A stretch of DNA of 64,000 bases from Blepharisma stoltei (taxonomy: Eukaryota; Ciliophora; Heterotrichea; Heterotrichida; Blepharismidae): positions 434,001 to 498,000 of the forward strand of contig CAJZBQ010000060.1 of the NCBI GenBank assembly GCA_914767885.1. The letters run 5' to 3'. A program made the translations under genes and the position numbers. Positions 13,101 to 23,140 of the stretch are shown here, in pieces (the stretch's first letter is position 1; the number at the start of each line of letters is the position of its first letter). The notes below the pieces were generated by a model. That model ran no database searches. It was not told where the DNA came from and saw only the letters and a list, made by a program, of their open reading frames with translations.

Positions 13101-16100
13101 TGGCGGAACAGCCCAACCTCCGCTCACCTGCAGCTGGGGAGACCCAGGAGCTTTGTTGAAGGGAGTTTTAACGTTGGGTATGTTTATCAGGCTATGTTTT
13201 ACTTGGCTTTGGTAGAGCGCAATGTCGGTTGGCAGACCGCAGGCTAACATTCAAGTCAAAAGTTTTACCTCGGAGAAAGATGGAATTTTGAGTTGGAAAT
13301 GGAAATGGGTGCCCCAGCAATAATAGTGAGGCTCTCCTGATAGATCGGAAACATTTCCCAGAGCGATGCCAGAGGTTACGTCTTGGGTTACAATTTTCAT
13401 CTTGGCTGATAGGTAACCAGAAAATTTGTTTTTAAATTTTCTAGAAGACACAACCCCGTTTCATACGGCAGGTGGCCCAACCTTTCAAACTACCAGGGAG
13501 CATGTGCAGGCCTATGTTTGGTACGATCTAGACTTTAAGGTCGCAAGATGATTGTTGGCGAAGCAGATGAGTGGAACGTTATTGAGGGCTTTTCTATATT
13601 TTAAATAAGTGCAAAGTGGATACTTTAAAACCCCTTTAAACTAGAACAAAATTTGTTTTTCAATCGGAAAATTTTATAGATGAAAATACTAAATTTTATA
13701 CAATTAGTTTTGATGTATTTTAATAGTAAACTGTTATGTGAACAGTTTTCAGGCTGAATCGATTAATTTTTTTTCAATTCTTTCATAAAAATAAAATAAA
13801 AATTTCAAAGTATTGTGCTCATTTATATATTTTTTAAAAATGTAAAATCTTTAAAATTTTTATAAGGAAAAATTTAGATTTTTTTTAAAAAAAATAACCA
13901 TTCTTCATATTGGAACAGCATTTTTTGTTCAAAGTTAAAAGGGAAGAGTAAGGATTCGAGCTCCAATTGTAATAATTTTTTCAGAAGGAACTGCAAAGGT
14001 GAGCTGGAGCAATGATTTGATATAAGATTCACGAGCGAGGAGTTTAGGGAGACATTTAGATCCAAGACACCCATACACAACCCAAAGTAAAGAACCAATA
14101 TAATCAGCATGCTCTGCAACAACTTTTGAGGTCGCTCTGCATGATGTTGGCCATTCACCATACATTGCCAGGCTATCTTGAATTTCTGTGTAGATGTTTG
14201 CAAATTTTTCGCGATTCGAGTTAATTGTCTTTATTAGCAAATAAAAGTCAATGCTTCCAGTTTCATCTTTAAATTCTGAAGGAGTGTTTTCAGGCACTTT
14301 ATCTTGAGAGATAATTCCAGGGTGTTCAGAACTTCTGAAGAGCTCAATATACTTCATAAAGGATTCGCCTTCGACTGTTCTGAATCTTGAGGCAAAGGCT
14401 TCAATGACAGCTTTTACGTCTGTAAGGTCATAAAACTTTTGAGCATCATAAAAATCATAAGGCAAGTACTTCCAAAGGACTGAAGAAGATAAATAGTTTT
14501 GAACATTTTCAGGGAATTCGTTACTTAAATCTTTAAGAGTACCTAAAAACTTGAAGAAATCGTATTGTCCTTTATAATTTTTGTTTTCTTCGTGGCTCTG
14601 TAAAGTTTCAAGAATTGGCTGTTCTATATGTTCTAGATCATCTTGTGTTAAAACACCTTTCATTGAAGGATCAACTTTCTCAATGTACTCATTAATTAAA
14701 TTTCTAAGTGTGAAATTTTCAAAGCCTTCAGTTTCATGCCTGAATTGGTTTAGTCATTCATGGACTGGGTTTTTAGCAAGATTTTTTGATTCGACCTTTT
14801 TGCCAATCCAATCATCACCCCTTACAAGTTTCTTAACTTCAAGTGACTCTGATTCTAAAGCTGATAAACTCTTCTCATATTTAAGATCATTAAACAGAAC
14901 TTGCATGAAAGTATCCTGGACCAAAATCTTTTTAGTTTCATTAGGCTCAACCCAGGAGCCAGCTATTGAGTAAAAGAATTGTTTAAACAAAGACCAAGAG
15001 GTTCGACAGAGCTTGGCTTTTAATTCTGTTCTGTCCTTTATCTCTCCATCAATATCAGCATCAAAAAGTTCGTCGTAGTTAGAGTACTTGAAATCATTGA
15101 TGCTAGGGGAAACAAGAAGGCACCTCTCTCCTGATTTCTCTTCTCCTCTCTTCACGAAAACGAATTTTGTATCTCCACTCTCAACAAATTCTCCATCAAT
15201 TTTTTCATAGCCTTCTTTTGCTTGATCTGTAGAAATAACTACGTCAGTTAATGCTTTTAAGCTTTGATCTTTATGAAAAGTCAAATAAACTTTCGCTCCT
15301 TCTGGAGATTCGCTTACTCCCGCTCTATGATCGAGTAAAATATTGGGAAAATCCCTATTTCTGGCCAAAAAATCCACCTGTAAGAAAACAAAATTTAAAA
15401 TTTTTATGAAATAAATTTTGTGATATCAGTGATAAGAAATATCTAGCTAATTTTATTTATTTTAAACAGCTTGCATTTTAATATATATAATTTTACCAAT
15501 AAGCTAATTTTTTCGATTTCGGGAAAAAAAAATTACTGAAAATAAATAAATTTTTAAAAATTAACCCTCTTTGTGAAAGCACAATGTTTTTTCGCTTACG
15601 GAGAGGTGTTAGTAGAATCTTATCAGTTCCTTCTGGAATTTCAGCTTCTGGATGAATTTCAAGCTTAGTAACACAAAGCTCTTTCTTGAACCTTCTTTGC
15701 AACTCTTCCAGATTAATGAAGCCCTTAGCCCATTTCAGCAATTGTGCTAAAACAGTAGGGAAATGTTGCTCTAGTATTGAATGACTATCAATTCCTTTAA
15801 ATGGAGAGCTCATAGCTTCTAAAAGAAACAGGTAGTAATAAATGTCAGTTGGCTGGAGAGTCTTTGTCTGAGGCTTTGTGAGTTCCTTTTGAAGTGTGCT
15901 ATATAGCTGGTAAAATGAGTGTTTGACAATATGCAGTAGCTTAGGATCAATTCCCTCTAGTCCTTCCCAGTAGTGCTTTTTCTCGCCTTTAACTTTTAAA
16001 GAGTCACTAAACACTTTAACTAGCGATATTGATTGATCACTCCACTGTTTGTGAGCGAACAAAATTTTTTTGTTTGCTCAAGGAGGGGGTTAATTATTTT

Positions 16101-19100
16101 TTTAAAAAATATATCAATAAATTTTATCTTTCAAAATTAAAAAAATTCAAAAATTGGAAAGCAAATATTACTTTAATTTTATTATTATTAATCTATCTAT
16201 CGCTGCATAAGCAGCATTTCTCTCTTTTTCTACTTTAATTTTAAAATTTATTGTTTTAAAAAAATGCAATTTGAATTTATTGAAAATTAAACAAAATTAG
16301 CATGAGATTTCATTATACTAATAATCACTTATATATCAATTTCTTTTCATAAAAAATTTTGTTCGCTCAAGGAGGTGAGTTTTTTACCCAAAAAGGAGGG
16401 ATTTTTCCAATGGTTTTGTTCGCTGACAGAGGGGGAGTCAGTAGAAGCGATCATATTTGAGATGAGCTGGAATCCAACGGATCTTGTAACTGCTCTTCCT
16501 CTTCTTCCTTCAATTAGTTTTATAATTAATTCAACAGGTATTGAAGTCTCCAAAAATTTAGTGACAAGATCAGAGACTTTGTGAAACTCTTTAATATCTT
16601 CATTCTCAGGCTCACTTGTTTTAGATGAAAGTTGGACTAATCCTTTAAGCTTTGACGAAGAATGAACTGCTTCTTTAACTGATTTCCATTTGCTTCCTGC
16701 TTTAAGTCCTCCTGATTCTTTGGCTTGGATTTTGACGACACTTGATAGCAAGTTTTTCATTACTTTGCTTACACCAAGTTCATTTAAGGATAATTTATAG
16801 TCTGCTCCCAGCAACAAGGTGCATTTTGTGACGATGTCATTGCTGATGTCTGTGTAAGTTATATCAGGTTTTCCACTATCCATCAAATTTTGCTTGTGCT
16901 TTTGAGCCCATCCTCTAATCAAGTTGCTTTGCTTGATGATATATTTCAAGGTTTTGCCTAAATCTTCTGACTCATCAAAGAGTTTATTAACAGTGTCAAC
17001 AACTTCGAAGAAAGCAATATAAACTGCGAAAATGGCTCTTTCTGCCTGATCCATTTCGTCACCCCCAATTCTTGTAGATGGTCCTACAACTCCGGATTGT
17101 TTTTTCAATTTTGCCCATCCTGTCTTTACTCTTTCACTGCCCTCGATAAGTTCTTGCAAGAATGGAATATAAGAAAACCTTGCTTCTTCAGGTCTTTGTT
17201 TATAACTAACTCCGCCCCTCCGTGAGTGAACAAAACCATTAGAAAAATCGCTATTTTTTTGCCCAAAAGCCCACCCTCCGTAAGTGAACAAAATTTTTTT
17301 AATAGAAAAAAAAATTTTATGGAAAAAAATTTTGATATATAAGTGATAATTTAGTATAATGAAATTTAGAGCTAATTCTGTTTAATTTTAAACAAATTAC
17401 GTTTTAAAACATAAAATTTTATAAATTAAATTAATATTTGCTTTCCAATTTTTACGAATTAGAAAATTTCGAAAAAAAAATATATATAAAATTATATATA
17501 TAATTTTTTAAAAAAAACAAATTAGCCCCCCTCCCTGAGTGAACAAAATTTTTTTGTCCACTCACGGAGGGGGGAGTAAGAGCATAACTTTCCAGTGACA
17601 CACTTGCAGACTTGCCTGTTAAAGCCTTCTTCTTGAGAGCATCAGAATAGTCTTGAGCATTGTCTTTAAAGGTCGTAAGCTTTGCTAAGTTTTTAAGATC
17701 TTCGCTAAGCTCATTATTTGCTGATAATAAAGCAGTTTCATCTATTCCATACTTGAGGAGAGGGTTATCAAGAAGTTTTGCAGCTTCTTCATCTTCTGCA
17801 TTCAAATCCCACTGACCAGAAATAAGGTTTGAACTTATAGATTCAAGCACTATGGAGGCCGCATCTTTAATAGTGTCAGGCCATTGCTTATCTAAATAAG
17901 AGACTTTACAAACTGCTTTTATTTCTATCTTCCAGCCCCAATAGCTTACACTGCCATCTGAATGAAAAGCGAAAAACAGCAATGGGCTTTTAATCTCAAG
18001 AGACTCTCTTGGAAAATCAGTTCCTGTGAAACTTCTTAGCTCATTGGTTCTATTTTCATCTAGATAGAGCTTCAAGTGATCGCAGCTATTTTCAGTTTGG
18101 AATTGAGGATCAAAAGTAAGAATGTATTTAATCGCATTAGGGACTTTTACTAGTTTAGTTGTATCAAGGCAATTTTCATATGGATGGCTACTTTCATAAA
18201 TTTCTGTTTTACTTCCTGTTGCTAATGCTAATACAGCAGGTTTAGATTTAATCAAATTTACCTTGCTCAAGTAGCTCAGAAGCACCTCTAAAATTTTTGA
18301 GTTGCAACTTAAGTCCATTTTGATGAGTGGAAGGGCATAAAGGAGTCCTTCGAGTGGATGGCCAAAAATTGTATCACTGAAATTTGCAGAGATCTCGTCA
18401 GGAACTTCACCAGTTGGATATCTTTCTAATAACCCCTCAGTCAATTTAGTTGAAGCTTCTATTAACTTTCTCGAGTATTTCAAGAAAATCTTAAGCCAGT
18501 CTTGATGAGAGTTAGATTTGGCAACTGACGTAAGCAGCGCAGCTTGGCTTGCTTCAATCAATCCCACCAAGCTTCTATCAAGTGCTTGATCTCTAAAGAG
18601 AGTACCTGCAGAGGATTCCGATCCTAAGTCTACTAGTAAATCCATAAATTTATCGATTGTTTGGAATTCCTTTTCACTTTTACATTCAAAAGCTGTAAGC
18701 AATTTTTCTGCAGTTGACATTTCAGAGATAACACCATCAATTAGAATTCTAGCTGTATTATCCTGAAGCTCTCCTCCATATTTTTGCTTGAGCCCAGTCA
18801 CTAAATAAGCAAGTCTTTCTTTTGGCTCATCATAGTAGAAATCGAACCCAAAGCTAATTGTTTTAGAAGCCTCTTCAGAGGCTTTAGAATCTGGTATTTC
18901 ACTGAGGATAAGCTTAAGATGGTTTAGGATTTTATCCCTGATCTCATCGCCAACTTCCTTATCTTGATGATAGCTTGAAGCCAAAATTTGAGTTCTGATG
19001 AGCTGGATTGTGGAAGAAATAGCTTGAATATAACCTTCTGCGCTTAATTTGGAATCTCCTGACTTATAAGCAGCAGCAAGAATATCAAGGAGTCTGTCAA

Positions 19101-20700
19101 GCTGATCTAAAGTCAAGAATTGATAGTCCAAAGTCAAGTCTTTTCTTTTTGGAATTTCTGCTTTTGGATCTCTTTTCTCGAGAAGTGTCAGGATATCTGC
19201 GTTGACACAAGCTAGCTTATTAACTATAAAGGCACCAATTTCTGCAGGGTTTATATTGAACCAATCGTCAGGGACTTCATCATTTTCTAAAAGCTTGTAA
19301 GCATTACTATCTCTGAACTCAGAAGTCTCATGAGCTTTGTCTAGTTGCATGGAATTAATTAGATCCTCAGAATACTGAGTAATTTCAAAGCTCCTAACCT
19401 TAATGAGAGATCCTAGAGAAACAAATAGCCTAGTTGTTTCTGGCAATGGGCCATGGCTTCCTTGAGGCTCTTTCTCTCCATTTTTGTAAAAAGTGACTGT
19501 TTTTTCGTCCATATTCAAAAGAAGACCAATTTTATCGCCCTTGCTAAAGTGCTGCCACTCATAAATTTGATTATTATTGGAGCTTATTGAAGAATTGGCT
19601 GAATAGCATATTTTCTGATGGGTGGTATTTTCGTAGTTGCTTTCTGCAACTCCAATCAAGCAAGCCTCACTTGGAAATTCTTCTAATAAGAGCTCAAAAT
19701 AGTGGACTCCACTCTTAAATTCTTTCTCACTAAGCACAAATAGCCAATTTTCTGATGATTCTTGAGTAGCTCGCACTAGCACTCCTTCATCTTCGACAAC
19801 AATAGGTTGATATGCATCTTTAGGAGCAGCCCATCTTAGTTTCTCTTGAATTAAAGTTGCTTTGAGTTTTTTGAATTCTTTAAGTTTTTTCCAAATCATT
19901 TCAAGCTGCTCTCTTGTTAGCCAGTTTTGGTCAGTTTCTAAGTTTTTGATAGCTAAGCCCAAAGCTGAAGTTAAGCTTCCAGTCCCAGTAGCTAATGCAA
20001 AAAGTGCTGAAAGACTTTGGGTAATATCATTTTCTTCCACGTTCTTGATTTCTTTGCTGAGAACCACTTGAAGGAATTTTGAGATGGAGTCCAGACTTTT
20101 CCCAGTATTTGCATCTGTTGGCTGGAAAGACAAAAACGAAGCTTCTGATAAGAATTTGTCAACTTTTTGGACAACTGACGAGTAGAAATGGTTTACTCCG
20201 TCAATAGACTTAATAAGGTCTAGAAGAATCTCAAGGGCAAAAGAGGATGCTGAAGGTTTGGCAGTTGCTGCTTGCTCTTGTGCTGCTTTTTTTAGCTTTT
20301 GAAACTTATCAAGCTTAAGTAGCCCTTCAAGTGATCTGCAAATGCCTTGGAGCTTCGAGATTGCTGAGCTGGGAATTTCATCATCAGGTCTGTTTTTGAC
20401 AATTTCTTGGATTAAATTTTTTATGGTGTCTCCATGCTTTTCTCTCAAGTTTTCTGGGAAGTCCAGACTATAAACCATAGCTTCTTCTTGATCAGTGCTA
20501 TTTTCCACTGCTTTTCCCTTTACCTTGCTATAGCCAGGAATAGCATAATTGTCCAGATCAGATCTGCTTGTAAGTTTAGGAGTATTGAAAATGAGACGCA
20601 GGTCATTAGCAACTTCTAAATCGCTTCCTATTGATTTAGTAAGTGCTTCCAAGTCTAAAGTTTCAACTCTAGAGACTATCTCGCTTGACGTGCTTCCCAT
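4139..20700 (-). CDS. Giant HECT E3 ubiquitin ligase with SPRY and ESSHPY modules, eight IESs
   Basis: HECT ligases accept ubiquitin from an E2 on a catalytic cysteine and pass it to substrate. ATG is at 20700 and TAA at 4139. Removing eight inserts (4343 nt) leaves 12219 nt, exactly 4073 codons (4072 aa). Domains seen: a SPRY-like block at about residues 300-440; three CUB-like modules beginning with E-S-(S/P)-H-P-Y at about 830, 2835 and 3100; two SPRY-like blocks at about 3266-3330 and 3356-3496; and a HECT domain at about 3720-4068. The catalytic site SHTCFFTMDLPPY has Cys at about residue 4029 (codon 4271-4273). Internal TGA codons at 6611 and 14754 are read as Trp. The long middle is helical with no family I recognise. 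The combination recalls large HERC/ZZEF-type ligases, but no orthologue can be named. The join at 8140/9539 is the least certain. Confidence 0.93.
8140..9538. mobile_element. Composite IES, 1399 bp, with nested MITE-1 and GC-rich retroposon
   Basis: TA at 8140-8141 and TA at 9539-9540 give the in-frame join ...LNLRV-KFPKL. The left part (about 8145-8530) is GC-rich and ends in a TTAATG-type tail (about 8543-8562), like the retroposons elsewhere. A MITE-1 copy occupies 8632-8982. The rest is AT-rich and featureless. The two outer ends do not form a clear inverted repeat, so the exact outer boundary is tentative. Confidence 0.6.
8632..8982. mobile_element. MITE-1 copy nested inside the HECT IES
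   Basis: TA-bounded, with CTCCCCGCTCCGTGAC at the left and GAGGGGAGT at the right. It contains the shared core GATTTCATTATACTAATTAT (8837-8856) and the inverse GTGAACAAAA motif. It lies wholly inside non-coding IES DNA. Confidence 0.8.
10499..10814. mobile_element. IES, 316 bp, MITE-1 family
   Basis: TAA repeats at 10499 and 10815. The left end is diverged (CCCGCCGCCTCCGCGTGC) and the right end is GAGGGGGAG. The core GATTTCATTATACTAACTATC is present at about 10665. Excision joins ...FEKIN-LSIFNGVKVG in the HECT frame. Confidence 0.85.
10978..11270. mobile_element. IES, 293 bp, MITE-1 family
   Basis: The flanks are TAG (left) and TAA (right), so only TA is shared. The ends are CTCCCCCCTTCGTGAGTGAA and GAGTGGGTGGAA. 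The internal core is partly decayed. Excision joins ...LKIGDL-ELGIKK.... The GTGAGTGAACAAAA fold-back at the left is intact. Confidence 0.85.
12193..12611 (-). mobile_element. SINE-like retroposon insertion in HECT gene, 419 bp
   Basis: The head AAAATGGTGACGTTGGCGG reads leftward from 12609. The tail is the TTAAG-rich stretch near 12206-12222. The target duplication is CCTTTGGGAAGTCAG (left) against CTTTTGGGAAGTAAG (right). Removing one copy joins ...SLLPK-GIIREING.... The TA in the right copy is a TC in the left copy, so this insert does not show a matching TA pair at the duplication. Confidence 0.78.
13033..13948. mobile_element. IES, 916 bp, MITE-2 family with nested retroposon
   Basis: TAA repeats at 13033 and 13949. 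The ends are inverted: CTCTCCCCTTTAAATTGAA at the left against the inverse of CTCTTCCCTTTTAACTTTGAA at the right. A GC-rich retroposon (13075-13621) lies inside. Excision joins ...GARIL-KYVVGS.... The 66-codon frame at 13251-13451 lies within the retroposon and has no homology I recognise. Confidence 0.85.
13075..13621 (+). mobile_element. SINE-like retroposon nested in a MITE-2 IES
   Basis: The head ATAAAATGGTGTGGCGG is at about 13091. The flanking duplication TACTTTAAA occurs at 13075 and 13622. GC content is sharply higher than in the surrounding AT-rich MITE. It therefore entered an already inserted MITE-2. Confidence 0.75.
15381..15609. mobile_element. IES, 229 bp
   Basis: TA at 15381 and 15610. 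The right half carries a MITE-1-like inverted segment (CCCTCTTTGTGAAAGCA against TTTCGCTTACGGAGAGG). The left end AAGAAAACAAAAT has no CTCC terminus, so this looks like a one-end-truncated MITE-1. Excision joins ...DKILL-QVDFLARN.... Confidence 0.75.
16037..16437. mobile_element. IES, 401 bp, MITE-1 family with TCA flanks
   Basis: The ends are CTCCACTGTTTGTGAGCGAA and GGGGGAG. The flanking direct repeat is TCA (16037-16039 and 16438-16440), not TA. The core GATTTCATTATACTAATAATC is present. Removal joins ...IAST-DQSIS.... No pair of TA dinucleotides among the nearest candidates gives the correct frame. Confidence 0.85.
17207..17576. mobile_element. IES, 370 bp, MITE-1 family (reverse orientation)
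   Basis: TAA repeats at 17207 and 17577, with CTCCGCCCCTCCGTGAGTGA and GGGGGGAG ends. The core occurs in inverse orientation near 17342-17370. The fold-back arm is at the right end here. Excision joins ...ESYAL-SYKQRPEE.... Confidence 0.9.
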
Positions 20701-21474
20701 TTATTTATTATAACCAACCATATTTTAGCTCAATCAATAAATTCCTAAAATTAAAACTTATATATTTATTCTTAGATTATCTCTCTAATACTCTATTTAG
20801 CAAAATTGGCGACACAAAGAAATTATGCATAACCAATTTTGATAAAATAAAATAATAATTTTGATTAAGTAGAAAATTTGACTGAGTTAGCGATATATTA
20901 ATGGCAATTCAAAAAAAAATTCTGAAATTGAACTCTAAAGCACATTTACATCAAATTCGACCCAAAACTAGTAAATTTTCACTTTCGATTTTCCATGTTT
21001 TGCATATTTTATTAGGCATATAAAAATGGACAGAATTCTAAAAAATTCTATTTGACTCTATGCAATCAGCTAATTAAGCTGATTAGAATATCCTAAAAAT
21101 TATGACAAGTATTTAGATTATTTTAGGAAAATTTTTGAAGTGCGTCTATATCATTTACATAATACCTCATTAGATTGACGTATTTTACTAGATTACAGTC
21201 TTTCTTAAAAACAATTTTCCAAAAAATTATAAACTTCCTTGGTGAATTTAATTTCGTCTTGTTTTAATTTTACAATAATTTATTTAAGAGTAATAACTTT
21301 AAATATAAAATGGTAGTAAAGTATATTTAATCCAATTAATTTCTAGTAAGAAGCAAAACAACTTATCTAATTTTATTATCTTTACTAACTTATAATTCAT
21401 GATTTAAAAAACTTGGAGGATTTAGGCAGTCTCATTTCAGTTTATCTTAATTTCCTTACCTGTAAGCTTTATAA
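20701..21474. other. Intergenic, AT-rich upstream region of the HECT gene
   Basis: About 770 bp of AT-rich sequence upstream of the HECT start codon. I see no open frame with coding character, no MITE ends and no RNA gene. It presumably holds the promoter. Confidence 0.5.
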
Positions 21475-21803
21475 AGCATCAACATCTGAACAGTCTTGAA
21501 TTCAGCTAAAGAGTAACTTTAAACATCTAGCTCCAAAGTGCAGAATTGTCTTCTGAATGAATATTATGACATCAATTCCATTTGGAGTGCTCAGCTTATC
21601 TGATGCTGTTAGACTCTTATTAGAACCCTAAAAATAGTAGCATATAGAAGCCCGTCCATTTCAATTGCCAATTTAGGTAGCTACTTTAAGCGAGTTACTA
21701 TCTATTCTTTAATATCTTGAATTCTTTTGCATGTATTTTCCTATATTATCACTCGCAGAGAATCTTTCTGCATCAGAGAAAACTAAAAGTGAAGCTTGCT
21801 TTT
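21475..21803 (-). pseudogene. Decayed partial copy of the HECT ligase gene
   Basis: This segment aligns along its length with 5753-6085 of the HECT gene. Shared landmarks in the same order are: GAACAGTCTT; CCAAAG-GCAGA; TTCTGA-TGAATATT; ATCAATTCCA; TTAGAACC; TTTTCAATT-CCAATTTAGGTAGC; CTTGAATTCTTTTGCAT; and CAGAGAAAACTAAAAGTGAA. Many substitutions and indels destroy the frame. It corresponds to one of the C-terminal SPRY-like blocks and lies in the same orientation, about 0.8 kb upstream of the parent's start. A segmental duplication followed by decay is the simplest reading. The regions on either side show no further similarity. Confidence 0.85.
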
Positions 21804-22064
21804 CTACCACTAACTAGTAGCACAAATTAAAAAAAAATTCAACAATCACTGTTGAATATTATATTCCTTGCAAAAAGATATCATTAGATGAACCCATAAT
21901 TGGATTTACTGGAAGGCATGATCTAATAATTTGAATATAATGAAGGTATTTTTTATTTCAGTCGAAGAAAAATCAATAATTATTTCAATTCTATTGGAAA
22001 AACAAATAAAGAATTGAAAGGACTTTTTCAATCCAACCCACAAATTAAAAGCAAAGCATGCAAT

Positions 22065-22625
22065 ATGAAAATTGATTCACAATTACAATGTATATTAGAT
22101 GCAACTAAACGTGAGACAAAGGGCAAGGTAGAGGATCTTAATAACCAGAAAATAATTATAGACATTGCGATACATTTTTTCAAAAACCGTTCAAAATACT
22201 CAATCCCCTTTAAATTGGAACAAAAATCCTGTTCAAATTGGAGTTAATTTTTTTAAAAAAAAAATGTAAAAATTATTCTCTTTCAAACATTTTTTTAAAA
22301 CTTTTAAAAATTAAAATATTATATATTGAAAGCAAGAATTTTGAATTTTAGTTAATTTTGGAAAAGGATCATTTTAAAAATTAATCAATTCAGTGTGAAA
22401 ACTGTTTAAATGATAAAATTATAAACATCTATAGAAACAAATTTGTTCCAATTTAAAATGTGGGAGTCAACAAATCGAGCCTATAAAAAAAGAGGAAGCA
22501 ATCCAGCCTGCTGGGGATTGGAAAATAGAAATCAACAAAGTTTGTGGCAAAATGCTGGCTTTGTCTTCATAACAAAAGCAAAGTGTAAAATCACTCATAT
22601 TAAATATTTGGCAGGCCTTAAATAA
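22065..22625 (+). CDS. Small unknown protein, 97 aa, interrupted by one MITE-2
   Basis: Two coding-like segments flank the insert at 22200-22466. Joining them at the TCA repeat gives a continuous 98-codon frame ending in TAA. The product is basic, with a mid-region NRAYKKRGSNPACWG and an ending CKITHIKYLAGLK. I recognise no family. The open frame also extends upstream of the chosen ATG to 21963 without a start, next to a possible 16-nt intron (21946-21961) whose phase does not fit. The true 5' end is therefore uncertain. Confidence 0.5.
22200..22466. mobile_element. IES, 267 bp, MITE-2 family with TCA flanks
   Basis: The left end is ATCCCCTTTAAATTGGAACA and the right end is its inverse, ending in GTGGGAG. 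The flanking direct repeat is TCA, not TA. A second internal fold-back (TCAAATTGGAGTTAA) lies near the left end. It is the same length as the MITE-2 in the LC8 gene. Confidence 0.8.
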
Positions 22626-22670
22626 GAGAAAATAAAAAAAGTTTTAAATTGTTTAAAAGAAGATTTAATT

Positions 22671-23140
22671 ATCCTCAGATGAGATATACATAAAAATGGT
22701 GACGACAGACCACCCGACCTCTCGACCCTATTTCTTTACATCAGCAGGCAACGGCCCAGTGTTGGAGATTTAGGTGGAAAGGGGCCGGTAATCCTTTATG
22801 TATAGTCGGGCTGGGTTTTCTTCGAGCCCAAGGAGCTAATCCTCGGACTTGGAGTTTTTCCTCCAGGACAACCATTGGAAAGGGCAAGGTCGGCCAATGT
22901 CTGAGGGCGATATGACCCTCAGACCCTGAAGACGGTATTTGCCTAACGAGAAACTGGGAATTTCGACCCAGGTGGTTGGCCCTTAGACTCCAGAAGCCAT
23001 GGAAGTCAAGACTGGTCGTGCGAATCCCTTGTTTGAGGCAACAAGGAGGGTGTCCGCCGGGGCTCCTCAGGAGCGATGAGCGTGTAGGGGTGCAAATCCC
23101 TGGCCCTGCAAGGCAAACGGCTTAACTTTAATTTAATTTA
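22671..23140 (+). mobile_element. SINE-like retroposon at the 3' end of the lipase gene
   Basis: The head AAAAATGGTGACGACAG is at about 22693. The tail TTTAATTTAATTTAA lies at about 23127-23141. The duplication ATCCTCAGATGAG is at 22671 and 23141. The right copy holds the lipase stop codon and last codons, so the insertion fell exactly at the coding 3' end without disrupting it. Confidence 0.78.

Noticed and set aside
13251-13451. 66-codon minus-strand frame as a gene
   Set aside because: It lies within a retroposon nested in an IES, has no recognisable domain and is not matched in the other retroposon copies.
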